A stretch of DNA of 64,000 nt from Thalassovita autumnalis (GCF_001458255.1 NZ_CYSB01000028.1:36574-100573), one strand, 5' to 3'. Counted from the stretch's first letter, positions 35,856 to 45,095 are shown. Made by a program: numbers and translations. The notes: generated by a model from the letters alone, not told the origin.

Positions 35856-37523
35856 ATGCGCGCCCTTCCCTTTTTGCTGAGCACCGCCCTGGCTTCGCTG
35901 CCCGCTAATTTGCTGCCCAGCGTGTCCCTGGCTGAGACCTTTCAGCTGACCAGCCAGATTTCCAATGTGATTGTCTATCCCAACGGCGCCAAGGTGACCC
36001 GCACCGCCCAGTTTGATCTGCCCGCAGGCAGTCACCAGCTGCAGGTCCTGGATCTGCCGCAAAGCGTGGCGCTTGACGGGATCCGGGCAAAGCTGACCGG
36101 TGCGCAGCTGGGGGCCGTCACCCTGCGCGATGACTTTGTGCCCCCCCGCGCCGAGGTCGAAGATGCCGCCCGCGCCGCTGCCGAACGCCGCCTTGAGGCC
36201 GCGCGTGAGGAGTTGCAGGCCCATCAGGATGACATCCGCAGCCTGCAGCTCAGCAAAGAAGCGGCGGACACCGCCATCGGATTCCTGCGTGGTCTGACCA
36301 AAAGCGATGCCCTCTCAGGCCTAAGCGCCGAAGACCTGCGCGATATCGCCCGGATGATGGGCGAAGAAACCTTCGCCGCGCGTCAGGCCGTACTCGAAGC
36401 TGATGCCGAAGCCCGCCAGCTGTCGCGTGATCTGCCAGAGCTGCAACAGGCGGTCGATAAGGCGCAGCAAGCGCTGGATGCGCTGGTGCGCGGTCAGGAT
36501 GAGGTGCTGCTGGTTGAGGTCGCCGCCAGTGCATCCGCCGCCAGTGAAGCCACGCTGGAAATCAGCTATTTCATCGATGCCGCTGGCTGGCGCCCGGTCA
36601 ACGATGCTTCCCTCACGCTTGACAGCGGTTTGCTGCAGCTCGATCGCGGCGCGCTGGTCGAACAGAATTCCGGTGAAAACTGGCAGGATGTCTCGCTGAC
36701 CCTCTCCACCAGCCAACCCAGTGGTAAGGTCGCCGCCAGTCAGGTCTACAGCGACTTCCGCCAACTGGTGGAGCCGCATCGCGCTCTGGCCAAGGTGCGA
36801 TCTGAGTCCGCAGCCCCCGCCTTTGCAGATATGGCCGCCCCAATGCTGGAGGTGGCCGAAGCTGAACCCGTGGTCATGGCGCCGCCAGTGGCACTGGCCG
36901 GGGGGCTGATCCTCACCTACCCCTACCCACAGCCGGTCAGCATTGCCACGGGGGCGGATGCCGCGAAACTGTCGCTGGGCACGTTGAGCTTTGAGGCCAC
37001 GATTGAAGCAACGGCGGTGCCGCTTTACGATCAAACTGCGTTTCTCACCGCCAAGATCCTGAACGACAGCGGCGAAGAAATCCTGCCTTCACCTGAAACC
37101 CTGCTCTACCTGGATGGCGAACTGGTGGGCCGTTTTGATCAGCCGATGCTGGCCGCCGGTGATGATCTGCGCCTACCCTTCGGCCCCATCGAAGGCCTGC
37201 AGCTGCGCCGTGAGGTCACGCGAAATCAGGGCGATCGTGGCATCTTGTCAAAATCCAATGACCGTACCGAAGCAATCCGGATCACCGTGGATAACCTGAC
37301 CAACCGCGCCTGGGATATGCGCCTGATTGACCGGGTGCCTTACGGCGAACAGGACGATCTGCAAATCACCTGGAGCACCCTGCCCGAGCCCAGCGAAACT
37401 GACCTCGACGGGCGGCGCGGCGTCCTCGCCTGGACCTTTCCGCTGGCAGCGGGGGCGGAAAAGATCATCAAACTCAACCAACGCATCAGCTGGCCGGGTG
37501 AGATGGAGCTGATCCCACGGTAA
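35856..37523 (+). CDS. DUF4139 (mucoidy inhibitor MuiA-like) secreted protein
   Basis: The protein of about 555 residues starts with a signal peptide (cleavage after SLA or AE, about residue 25). An N-terminal DUF4140-like segment follows (VIVYPNGAKVTRTAQFDLPAG), then a long Ala/Glu-rich coiled coil (about 95-220). The C-terminal DUF4139 domain has SYFIDAAGWRPVNDASL, SGENWQDVSLTLST and TVDNLTNRAWDMRLIDRVPYGE. The family is probably periplasmic or surface-attached and has no settled role. The ATG at 35856 follows an AGGAGA ribosome site; the earlier TTG was rejected. Confidence 0.85.
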   Translation: MRALPFLLSTALASLPANLLPSVSLAETFQLTSQISNVIVYPNGAKVTRTAQFDLPAGSHQLQVLDLPQSVALDGIRAKLTGAQLGAVTLRDDFVPPRAEVEDAARAAAERRLEAAREELQAHQDDIRSLQLSKEAADTAIGFLRGLTKSDALSGLSAEDLRDIARMMGEETFAARQAVLEADAEARQLSRDLPELQQAVDKAQQALDALVRGQDEVLLVEVAASASAASEATLEISYFIDAAGWRPVNDASLTLDSGLLQLDRGALVEQNSGENWQDVSLTLSTSQPSGKVAASQVYSDFRQLVEPHRALAKVRSESAAPAFADMAAPMLEVAEAEPVVMAPPVALAGGLILTYPYPQPVSIATGADAAKLSLGTLSFEATIEATAVPLYDQTAFLTAKILNDSGEEILPSPETLLYLDGELVGRFDQPMLAAGDDLRLPFGPIEGLQLRREVTRNQGDRGILSKSNDRTEAIRITVDNLTNRAWDMRLIDRVPYGEQDDLQITWSTLPEPSETDLDGRRGVLAWTFPLAAGAEKIIKLNQRISWPGEMELIPR

Positions 37524-37612
37524 ACCCCCAGTGAAACTGGCACACAAGCCAAACGGACCACGAGGTTTTCACACCATGGAAAGGTTTTGTTAACCAGAAT
37601 CAGATGAAGCTT

Positions 37613-37693
37613 CGTTTGCGGTTCGGGGTACACACACCATCCGCAAACGGAGAGGCCCCCTGCTTGGCCCCACTTTGCAGGGGGCATCTTTTT
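37613..37693 (+). ncRNA. Two-hairpin element ending in a terminator (3' UTR or small RNA)
   Basis: The first perfect stem is CGTTTGCGG/CCGCAAACG (37613-37649, 19-base loop). Six bases later comes GCCCCCTGC/GCAGGGGGC (37655-37685), followed by ATCTTTTTG, a good terminator. The element starts 90 bases after the DUF4139 stop. It may simply end that transcript, or be a small RNA made from the 3' end or from its own promoter. No clear promoter was recognised. Confidence 0.5.
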
Positions 37694-37812
37694 GCCCGCA
37701 CCTTCCCCGCGCACGACACCCCACCCGAGGACGCCGCCGCAGGCGAAGGACGAGGTATCGAGCGCGCGCCGCATGGCGCGCCCAATTTGGTTGAGGCTTG
37801 ATTACACTATGG

Positions 37813-38778
37813 TTAGGGCGCCAACACCAGTTTGCCCACCGCGCCCCGATTGAGGATCCGCTCCAGCACCTGCGCAGCCTCGGCCAGCGGGTAGCGGCCT
37901 TCGATCAGCGGTTTGATCTGCCCGCTGCGATACCACCCCATCAACTCCTGCATATTGTCAGCGTAGACGGCTGGTTCCGCCCGAGTGAAATTGCCCCAGA
38001 ACACCCCGACCAGAGCAAATTCTTTGACCAGCGCCAGGTTGACCGGGAATTTCGGGATCTCACCGCTGGCAAAGCCGATGATCAGCAACCGGCCATTGCG
38101 CGCCATTGCCCGGCAACAGGCGTCAAATGCAGCGCCCCCCACCACATCGAAAACCACATCTGCACCTTTGCCATCGGTCAGGCGTTTGATGTCTTCTTTG
38201 AGGGCGTCATAGCCAATCACATGATCTGCACCCGCGTCCCGGGCAATCTGCTGCTTCTCGGCCGAGGAACAGACCGCGATCACCGTTGCCCCCATGATCT
38301 TGCCGATCTGAATGGCCGCCAGACCTGTTGCCCCGGCCCCGCCCAGCACCACCAGCGTCTCACCCGCTTGCAGGGCTGCGCGTTGTTTCAGCGCGTGATG
38401 CGAGGTGCCATAGGCGACCAGCAGCGCACAAGTCTCCGCCGCATCCGCATCGCCAATGGGGAAAGTGGCGCGTTCATCCACCACGGCCTGTTCGGCATAT
38501 CCGCCCAGCTGCAGCACCGCACCGACCCTATCGCCGACCTTCACATTGCTCACGTCCGGCCCCAGCGCGACCACCTCGCCAGCGGCTTCCATCCCCGGGG
38601 TAAAGGGCAGTTCGGGCCGCATCTGATAAAGACCCTGCACCAGCAGGCCGTCAGGGTAGTTCACCCCTGCCGCCTCCACCTTGATGACCACCTGCCGCCC
38701 TGTGGGCACTGGTTCGGCCACCTCTGCCACAACAAGATCCGCCAGCGGTCCAAAGGCGTTGCACTGCACCGATTTCAT
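37813..38778 (-). CDS. NADPH:quinone oxidoreductase family protein (zinc-less MDR)
   Basis: This 321-residue medium-chain reductase has no zinc ligands. It shows AAGVNYPDGLLVQGLYQ, the cofactor motif LGGAGATGLAAIQIGK and a C-terminal LNRGAVGKLVL. The family reduces quinones or activated double bonds with NADPH. The ATG at 38778 has a GAGAGAG ribosome site; the longer upstream frame adds 77 residues of non-family sequence. It is divergent from the acyl-CoA ligase gene and may share its control. Confidence 0.88.
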   Translation of the reverse strand: MKSVQCNAFGPLADLVVAEVAEPVPTGRQVVIKVEAAGVNYPDGLLVQGLYQMRPELPFTPGMEAAGEVVALGPDVSNVKVGDRVGAVLQLGGYAEQAVVDERATFPIGDADAAETCALLVAYGTSHHALKQRAALQAGETLVVLGGAGATGLAAIQIGKIMGATVIAVCSSAEKQQIARDAGADHVIGYDALKEDIKRLTDGKGADVVFDVVGGAAFDACCRAMARNGRLLIIGFASGEIPKFPVNLALVKEFALVGVFWGNFTRAEPAVYADNMQELMGWYRSGQIKPLIEGRYPLAEAAQVLERILNRGAVGKLVLAP

Positions 38779-38965
38779 CAACTCTCTCCCTCTCTTCACC
38801 GCGTCAGGCTGCCGTTCAGGCCACCTCCGATCAAGCGTTTTACACGCCCACACAGCCAAACCCTTGTTATTGTGGAAACTTACGCTCCGTCCTTTGACAA
38901 ATTGAATTTTGCAATGATCCCACCGCGCGCTAGGCTCCTCCTCAGGGAGAATATGGGAGGTACGC

Positions 38966-40597
38966 ATGCTGGGCATGATGATGCATCGTCCGCTGCTGAT
39001 CAGCGACATTTTGAAATACGCCGCCGAGGCCTATCCGCAGGCTGGCATCATTTCGGTCCGCACCGAGGGCGATGTTCATCGCCAGACCTATGCTGAAACG
39101 CTGGGCCGGGTGCAGCAACTGGCCAACGCGCTGCAGGCCCGGGGCGTGCAGATGGGGGATCGCGTTGCGACGCTGGCCTGGAACGGCTACCGCCATTTTG
39201 AACTCTACTATGCGGTGTCGGGGATGGGGGCGGTCTGTCACACGATCAACCCGCGCCTGTCAGCTGAACAGCTGATCTACATCGTCACCCATGCCGAGGA
39301 TCGCCTGATCTTTGTCGACACAACCTTTGTGCCGATCCTTGAGGCGGTGCAGGACCAGCTGCCGGGTGACATCACCTATGTGGTGATGACCGACCGGGCG
39401 CATATGCCGGAAAACAGCCTTAACGCGCTGTGCTATGAGGATCTGTTGGCCGAACAGCCCGCTGATTTCGACTTCCCCGAGTTTGACGAAAACACCGCCT
39501 CAGGCCTGTGCTACACCTCCGGCACCACCGGCAATCCCAAGGGCGCGCTGTATTCGCACCGCTCCTCAGTGCTGCATGCGATGATGATCTGCACCTGCCT
39601 CGGCTCCACTATGCCCGAGGGATCGGCGGTGATGCCGGTTGTGCCACTGTTCCACGTCAACGCCTGGGGGCTGCCCTATACCGCGCCCTTGCTGGGTCTG
39701 AACATGGTGATGCCGGGCGCGGCGCTGGATGGGCCCAGCCTGTTCAAACTGATGGATGCGGAGAAAGTGCATTCGGCCTGGGGCGTGCCCACCGTCTGGA
39801 TGGGGCTGCTGGCCGAGATTGAGGCACAGGGTCGCAAACCCGAAGGCTTCGGCGATCTGGTGGTGGGCGGGTCAGCCGCCCCGCGGGTGATGATCGAAAC
39901 ACTGGAAAAGCTGGGTGTTGCCGTGGGCCACGCCTGGGGCATGACCGAGATGAGCCCGATCGGCACCCATGGCCATATGCCCGGCTGGGTGCGGGATCTG
40001 CCGTTTGATCAGATGATCGACAAGAAAAGCCTGCAGGGCCGTCGCGCCTTTGGCGTACAGATGAAGATCGTGGATGAGGATGGCAAAGCCCAACCACATG
40101 ACGGCGTGGCGGCTGGTGAATTGTTTGTGCGCGGCAATACCGTGGTCGCGGGGTATTTCAAAAACGATGAGGCAACCCAAGCCACCATGGATCAGGATGG
40201 CTGGTTTGGCACCGGTGACATCGCCACACTAGACCCGAACGGATTTCTGTCTATTCAGGACCGCTCCAAAGACCTGATCAAGTCGGGTGGGGAGTGGATT
40301 TCATCGATCGATCTGGAAAACGCCGCCATGTCGCATCCCGATATCGCCAACTGTGCCGCGATTGCGATTGCCCATCCCAAATGGGATGAACGGCCTGTTC
40401 TGGTCGCCGTCCCCGCGGGGGAGGCCCGCCCTGCACTGGAAGACATGCACGCCCATATGGCCGAGCATTTTGCCAAATGGCAGCTGCCCGATGATCTGAT
40501 CTGGGTTGAGGATCTGCCACTGACCGCGACCGGCAAGATTTCCAAGCTGACACTGCGCAAACGGATGGCGGATTATGTGCTGCCGGATCTGCGCTAG
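38966..40597 (+). CDS. Fatty-acid / acyl-CoA ligase (AlkK/DmdB/LvaE-like)
   Basis: This 543-residue adenylate-forming ligase has the P-loop CYTSGTTGNPKGALYSHRS, the HAWGMTEMSPIGTHG block, the GWFGTGDIATLD hinge region and the catalytic Lys near TATGKISKL. The N-terminal MLGMMMHRPLLISDIL is typical for the group holding medium-chain fatty acid ligases, methylmercaptopropionate-CoA ligase DmdB and levulinate ligase LvaE. The substrate cannot be read from the sequence. It lies upstream of an acyl-CoA operon, separated by a 559-base gap. Confidence 0.88.
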   Translation: MLGMMMHRPLLISDILKYAAEAYPQAGIISVRTEGDVHRQTYAETLGRVQQLANALQARGVQMGDRVATLAWNGYRHFELYYAVSGMGAVCHTINPRLSAEQLIYIVTHAEDRLIFVDTTFVPILEAVQDQLPGDITYVVMTDRAHMPENSLNALCYEDLLAEQPADFDFPEFDENTASGLCYTSGTTGNPKGALYSHRSSVLHAMMICTCLGSTMPEGSAVMPVVPLFHVNAWGLPYTAPLLGLNMVMPGAALDGPSLFKLMDAEKVHSAWGVPTVWMGLLAEIEAQGRKPEGFGDLVVGGSAAPRVMIETLEKLGVAVGHAWGMTEMSPIGTHGHMPGWVRDLPFDQMIDKKSLQGRRAFGVQMKIVDEDGKAQPHDGVAAGELFVRGNTVVAGYFKNDEATQATMDQDGWFGTGDIATLDPNGFLSIQDRSKDLIKSGGEWISSIDLENAAMSHPDIANCAAIAIAHPKWDERPVLVAVPAGEARPALEDMHAHMAEHFAKWQLPDDLIWVEDLPLTATGKISKLTLRKRMADYVLPDLR

Positions 40598-41156
40598 AGG
40601 CTGTTTGTCAAAATCAACGGCCTGCCGGGGATCTCGTCAGGCTGATCTGCCCCGGCGCAAATACGCCCCTAAAACTTGCTGACAGTTCAAAATAAATGCA
40701 CCCGGTCGACCGCCGTCAACCGGGTGCCACCCCTCCTGAGTACAGGAGTTGGCGAAACAGGGCTCCTCCCTTCCCCGTTCCGCAGGAAACTGATTCGCAA
40801 GAAACTATAGGGCCAAGTCCCTTTGATCGCCTAGGATTTTTCTTTGACAGGGCAAAACGAAGTGAAAATCGCAGGTTGCTCTTTGGCCGAAAACACCACT
40901 TTGCGACGTTACGTCTTGTTGGTTTGCGCTGCTTGTTCCGCCCTCGTGCAGCGCCTAACCTGCTGTTCGGCGCAGACACTTGGGAGGGGTGGATGCCGCC
41001 CTGCGCACTGCGCTGCTTCGCACCGATTTTGCGCCTAGACTGGCCCCTGAGCCGTCACAGCGGACCAATTGCGTGCTTGTTTCCCCCGCCAGATGACCGC
41101 TGCCGTCAAACTCTTGACCAAGGCGCAGACCGACGACCGCTCAGAGGGAGCTATGG
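40598..41156 (+). other. 559-base gap with two adjacent perfect hairpins; possible small RNA or leader
   Basis: No supported gene lies here. Hairpin A is GCACCCGGT/ACCGGGTGC (40698-40727, loop 12). Hairpin B is CTCCTG/CAGGAG (40733-40748, loop AGTA). A CTCCTCCC stretch follows near 40764, of the anti-ribosome-site kind found in the loops of some Rhodobacter small RNAs. No terminator T-run was seen. The rest, up to the maoC-like gene, shows no clear structure. Confidence 0.4.
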
Positions 41157-41624
41157 ATGACAACACTAACCAAAGCCGCGCTGTTGGCCAGCAAAGGCCA
41201 GGACATGGGCACCTCAGACTGGTTTGAGATCGACCAGAGCCGCATTGATACCTTTGCTGGGGTCACCGAGGATCGCCAATTCATCCATGTGGATCCGGCC
41301 CGCGCCGCCGAGACACCGTTTGGGGGCACGATTGCCCATGGTTTTCTGTCGCTGTCGCTGCTCTCGGCCATGATGCTGCAGGGCTACCCCAAAATGAGCG
41401 GCCTGCAGATGGGGGTGAACTATGGCTTTGACCGGGTGCGTTTCACCGCGCCGGTGCCCGTCGGCGCACGTGTGCGGGGCCATTTCAAACTGGCCGATGT
41501 GGCCGAGATGCGCCCGGGTGAGGTGCAAACCACCAGCGAAGTGACGGTTGAGATTGAAGGCCAGGATCGCCCGGCCCTCGTCGCGCTTTGGCTGGGACGG
41601 TTCTATTTCGGAGAAGACGAATGA
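41157..41624 (+). CDS. MaoC family (R)-specific enoyl-CoA hydratase-like protein
   Basis: This 155-residue hotdog protein has the MaoC hydratase core: Asp and His in DTFAGVTEDRQFIHVDPARAAETPFGGTIAHGFLSLSLL. The family adds water to 2-enoyl-CoA or removes it from hydroxyacyl-CoA. The start is the ATG at 41157, after GAGGGAG. Its last four bases overlap the following SDR gene. The pair hydratase-dehydrogenase fits one round of an oxidation spiral. Confidence 0.9.
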   Translation: MTTLTKAALLASKGQDMGTSDWFEIDQSRIDTFAGVTEDRQFIHVDPARAAETPFGGTIAHGFLSLSLLSAMMLQGYPKMSGLQMGVNYGFDRVRFTAPVPVGARVRGHFKLADVAEMRPGEVQTTSEVTVEIEGQDRPALVALWLGRFYFGEDE

Positions 41625-42553
41625 CTGACGTGAGATTTGACGGCCAGGTGGCCATTGTAACCGGTGCAGGTGTCGGACTGGGCCGCAGCCATGCGCTGGG
41701 GCTGGCCGCGCGTGGCGCCAAGGTTGTGGTCAACGATCTGGGCGGCGCGGTGGATGGCACCGGATCTGGATCTGACGCCGCCAAGGCTGTGGTGGCCGAA
41801 ATCCAGGCGATGGGAGGGCAGGCAATGGCAAACGGCGCCGATGTCTCAAACGCCGAACAGGTCAGCGCCATGGTGGCCGATGTGATCGCCCAATGGGGCC
41901 GGATCGACATCTTGGTGAACAACGCCGGCATTCTGCGCGACAAGACCTTTGCCAAGATGGAGATGGACGATTTTCAGGCGGTGATGGATGTGCACCTCTT
42001 AGGCTCTGCCAACTGTGCCCATGCGGTCTGGCCCCATATGGTGGCGCAGAGCTATGGGCGGATCGTCTTCACCACCTCAGCCTCGGGCATGTATGGCAAC
42101 TTTGGCCAGTCCAACTACGGCGCGGCCAAATCCGGCATGCTGGGGCTGATGAACGTGCTGGCCATTGAAGGCGCCAAGTTCGACATCCGCGCCAATATGC
42201 TGGCCCCGTCGGCAGCAACCCGGATGACCGAAAGCCTGCTGTCCGAGGATGTTCTGGCCCTGCTGCAGCCGGAAACCATCACCCCGGGCGTGCTGGCGCT
42301 GGTCAGTGGTGACGCCCCGACCAAGATGATCCTAGGCGCTGGCGCCGGCTGCTTTGCCGAGATTCAGATCCGCGAAAGCGCCGGTGTGGCCTTGACCGAT
42401 GAGGCGCTGACGCCTGAGGCTGTGCTGGGGGCGATGGATCAGATCCGGGATCCTGCCGGGGCCGAGGTGATGGATCACGCCTTTGCCCAGACCCGCAAAT
42501 ATGCCCGTATGGCTGCGGCGGCCCGTGGCCTGCCCCTGCCCTGGAACGACTAA
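41621..42553 (+). CDS. SDR family 3-hydroxyacyl-CoA dehydrogenase (17-beta-HSD4-like)
   Basis: The protein of about 310 residues matches the dehydrogenase part of the peroxisomal multifunctional enzyme. It has TGAGVGLGRSHALGLAARGAKVVVNDLGG, ILVNNAGILRDKTF, the catalytic Ser in FTTSASGMYGNFGQSNYGAAK with Tyr and Lys, and a long C-terminal extension. The upstream ATG frame at 41588 overlaps the MaoC gene too far; the ATG at 41621 overlaps its stop in the usual ATGA way. It probably oxidises the hydroxyacyl-CoA made by the MaoC protein. Confidence 0.9.
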   Translation: MTDVRFDGQVAIVTGAGVGLGRSHALGLAARGAKVVVNDLGGAVDGTGSGSDAAKAVVAEIQAMGGQAMANGADVSNAEQVSAMVADVIAQWGRIDILVNNAGILRDKTFAKMEMDDFQAVMDVHLLGSANCAHAVWPHMVAQSYGRIVFTTSASGMYGNFGQSNYGAAKSGMLGLMNVLAIEGAKFDIRANMLAPSAATRMTESLLSEDVLALLQPETITPGVLALVSGDAPTKMILGAGAGCFAEIQIRESAGVALTDEALTPEAVLGAMDQIRDPAGAEVMDHAFAQTRKYARMAAAARGLPLPWND

Positions 42554-42585
42554 CCTGGAATGACAAAAGCGCCGGGAGGCCCAAG

Positions 42586-43608
42586 ATGAGCACCACTGCG
42601 GATTTGGATTTAGCAGCCGTCGCGGCCTATCTCAGCCAGCATATCGATGGCTTCCAAGGCCCATTGCAGGCCGAAAAGTTTGCTGTGGGCCAATCCAACC
42701 CCACTTTTCGCCTCAGTGGGCCGGATCGCTCTTGGGTGCTGCGTCGCAAACCACCCGGCGTGCTGCTGAAATCCGCCCATGCGGTGGAACGGGAGTATCG
42801 GGTGCAAAAGGCCCTGGCCGGCAGCGATGTGCCGGTGCCGGCGATGCATCACCTGTGTGAAGATGACAGCGTGATCGGGTCAGCCTTCTACGTGATGGAA
42901 GAAATCAAGGGCCGCCATTTCAACGATCCGCGGCTACCCGATGTAGCTGTGCCTGATCGTCTGGCGATTTTCGAAGAAATGAACCGGGTGTTGGCGGCGA
43001 TACACTCCGTTGACCTAAGTGCGGTGGGCCTGTCGGACTACGGGCCGGATGGCAATTACTACCGACGTCAGATCGACCGCTGGACCAAACAATACCGCGC
43101 CTCGGAAACCGATCAGATTGCCCCGATGGAAGAGCTGATCAGCTGGCTCGACAGCAATATCCCGGCAGAGGACGGGCAGCGCACGTTGGTGCATGGCGAT
43201 TACCGGATCGACAATATGCTGTTCGCCGCAGACGGGCCGCAGTGTCTGGCCGTTCTGGACTGGGAACTCAGCACAACCGGCCACCCCTATGCCGATCTGG
43301 CCGCGGTCATCATGCAGTGGCAGATGCCCCCCGGCGGTGAAGGTCGCGGGCTGGCGGGTGTTGATCGTAGCACCGAGGGGCTGATCAGCGATCAGGGGTT
43401 CATTGACCTTTATTGTCAGCGTCGTGGCCTGCCGGGCATCGACAGGTTTGGCTTCTATCTGGCCTTTGCCTTCTTCCGCATGGCGGCGATCCTGCAGGGC
43501 GTTTACAAACGAGCGCTTGATGGCAATGCCTCAGACCCCGGCCGCGCCAAGGCCTTTGGCGCCTATGTGCCGCTGTTTGCCCAGCACGGGCTGGATGCGG
43601 CGAAGTGA
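42586..43608 (+). CDS. APH-family kinase-like protein (ACAD10/11, LvaA type)
   Basis: The 340-residue protein has the aminoglycoside-phosphotransferase kinase fold: a nucleotide-binding N-lobe (FAVGQSNPTFRLSG, WVLRRKPPGVLLKSAHAVEREYRV), the catalytic loop LVHGDYRIDNMLF and the metal Asp in VLDWELSTTGHPYADLA. The wording is that of the kinase domain of ACAD10/11 and of bacterial LvaA, which phosphorylate 4-hydroxyacyl-CoA. It is not a drug-resistance gene by context. Its place among acyl-CoA genes supports an acyl-CoA role. Confidence 0.87.
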   Translation: MSTTADLDLAAVAAYLSQHIDGFQGPLQAEKFAVGQSNPTFRLSGPDRSWVLRRKPPGVLLKSAHAVEREYRVQKALAGSDVPVPAMHHLCEDDSVIGSAFYVMEEIKGRHFNDPRLPDVAVPDRLAIFEEMNRVLAAIHSVDLSAVGLSDYGPDGNYYRRQIDRWTKQYRASETDQIAPMEELISWLDSNIPAEDGQRTLVHGDYRIDNMLFAADGPQCLAVLDWELSTTGHPYADLAAVIMQWQMPPGGEGRGLAGVDRSTEGLISDQGFIDLYCQRRGLPGIDRFGFYLAFAFFRMAAILQGVYKRALDGNASDPGRAKAFGAYVPLFAQHGLDAAK

Positions 43609-43618
43609 AGGACCAGAC

Positions 43619-44047
43619 ATGATTGACCCCGCCCTGCGCGAAGACGCTTACGCGCTGCAAAAACACCTTGGATTTGAGATCACCGATTGGCAGCAGGGCT
43701 ATGCCCGTGTGGAAATGCCCATCCGTGAGGTACATGGCAACCGCTACGGCATTCCCCATGGCGGCGTGCATGCAACGCTGATCGACACGGCCATGGGGTT
43801 TTCGGGCTGCTACACTGGTGACCCGGACAATCCGCAGATGGCCATGACCCTATCGCTGACGGTGAACTACTTGGGTCAAGTCAAGGGGCAGCGGCTGATC
43901 GTCGAAGCCCACAAAACCGGTGGTGGGCGCAAGGTTTTTTTTACCGAAGCGCTGCTATCTGATGAACATGGCAACCCGGTTGCCAGCGGCGTCGGCACCT
44001 TCCGTTACCGCACAGGCACCAAAGCCCCAGAGGAGAGCCCCAAATGA
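43619..44047 (+). CDS. PaaI family hotdog thioesterase
   Basis: The 142-residue protein has the PaaI-type core EVHGNRYGIPHGGVHATLIDTAMGFSGCY, including the Gly-rich turn and helix Asp, then LSLTVNYLGQVKGQRL. It releases CoA from some acyl-CoA. It starts 11 bases after the kinase gene with AAGGA before the ATG, and its stop overlaps the following reductase gene. It differs from the paa cluster protein at 14105. Confidence 0.87.
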   Translation: MIDPALREDAYALQKHLGFEITDWQQGYARVEMPIREVHGNRYGIPHGGVHATLIDTAMGFSGCYTGDPDNPQMAMTLSLTVNYLGQVKGQRLIVEAHKTGGGRKVFFTEALLSDEHGNPVASGVGTFRYRTGTKAPEESPK

Positions 44048-45078
44048 CCGAGATGCAGCATATCGTTTTGGCCCGCCGCCCCGAAGGCGCGCCAGTGGCC
44101 GAAGACTTCCGTTTGGAAACCGCGCCGCTGCCGGTGCCGGGTGATGGCGAGGTGCTGGTCAAACTCAGCCACTTCTCCCTCGACCCTTATATGCGGGGGC
44201 GTATGGATGACGCAAAATCCTACGCAGCACCGGTGCCGCTGAACGGCACGATGGAGGCCGGCGGCGTGGGTGAGGTCATCGCCTCAAACCACCCCGGCTT
44301 TGCGCCGGGCGACATCGCCTTTGGCATGTTTGGCTGGGCCAGCCACGGCTGCCTGCCGGGCAAGGAGCTGCGCAAGCTGGATCCTGCACATGGCCCCGTA
44401 ACCGCTGCGCTGGGGGTTTTGGGGATGCCCGGGTTCACCGGCTGGGCTGGCCTGATGGAATATGGCCGCCCGAAAGCCGGCGAAACGCTGGTGGTTGCTG
44501 CCGCAACCGGTCCGGTTGGATCGATGGTCGGGCAATTGGCCAAGTCGCTGGGCCTGCGGGTGATCGGCATCGCCGGTGGCGCCGAGAAATGCCAGATGGC
44601 GGTTGAAACCTTCGGCTTTGACGCCTGTCTGGATCACCGCGCCTATGATGACGCGAAAGCCCTGCGCGCCGCGCTTGCGGACGCATGCCCGGATGGCATC
44701 GACATCTATTTTGAAAACGTCGCAGGCAAGGTGCTGGAGGCGGTGCTGCCCTTGATGAACGTCGGCGGGCGCATCCCGCTGTGCGGCATGATCGCCTGGT
44801 ATAACGCCGGGGCGCTGGGGGCCAATCAGGGCGGTGAGGTGGATCAGCTGCCCAAACTGTGGCGGACCATTTTGGTGAAACGTCTGCATGTGCACGGCTT
44901 TATCATCACCGATCACTTCCACCGCTTTGGGGACTTCCTGAAACAGGTCGGGCCCAAAGTGGCCGGTGGCGACATCCGTTTTGTTGAAGATGTGGCCGTG
45001 GGGCTGGAAAACGCGCCGGCTGCCTTTATGGCGATGCTGGGCGGGGGCAACACCGGCAAACAGATCGTCGCGCTCTAA
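44044..45078 (+). CDS. NADP-dependent alkenal/enone reductase (PTGR/CurA-like MDR)
   Basis: This 344-residue protein is a zinc-less medium-chain reductase of the leukotriene B4 12-hydroxydehydrogenase group. It has LSLDPYMRGRM-like wording (FSLDPYMRGRM), GVLGMPGFTGWAGLMEYG, AATGPVGSMVGQLAKSLGLRVIG and YFENVAGKVLEAVLPLMN. The group reduces alpha,beta-unsaturated aldehydes and ketones with NADPH. It is the last gene of a five-gene unit and is followed by a terminator. Confidence 0.9.
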   Translation: MTEMQHIVLARRPEGAPVAEDFRLETAPLPVPGDGEVLVKLSHFSLDPYMRGRMDDAKSYAAPVPLNGTMEAGGVGEVIASNHPGFAPGDIAFGMFGWASHGCLPGKELRKLDPAHGPVTAALGVLGMPGFTGWAGLMEYGRPKAGETLVVAAATGPVGSMVGQLAKSLGLRVIGIAGGAEKCQMAVETFGFDACLDHRAYDDAKALRAALADACPDGIDIYFENVAGKVLEAVLPLMNVGGRIPLCGMIAWYNAGALGANQGGEVDQLPKLWRTILVKRLHVHGFIITDHFHRFGDFLKQVGPKVAGGDIRFVEDVAVGLENAPAAFMAMLGGGNTGKQIVAL

Positions 45079-45095
45079 CCTGAGCGCAAGACATG

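Noticed and set aside
37798..39096. 432-residue plus-strand frame over the quinone oxidoreductase gene
   Set aside because: It lies antisense to a clear MDR enzyme and has no family features.
40696..41160. Open frame of 154 residues in the gap before the maoC-like gene
   Set aside because: It runs through both hairpins, is rich in Arg/Pro/Cys without domain signs, has no ribosome site and overlaps the next gene start.
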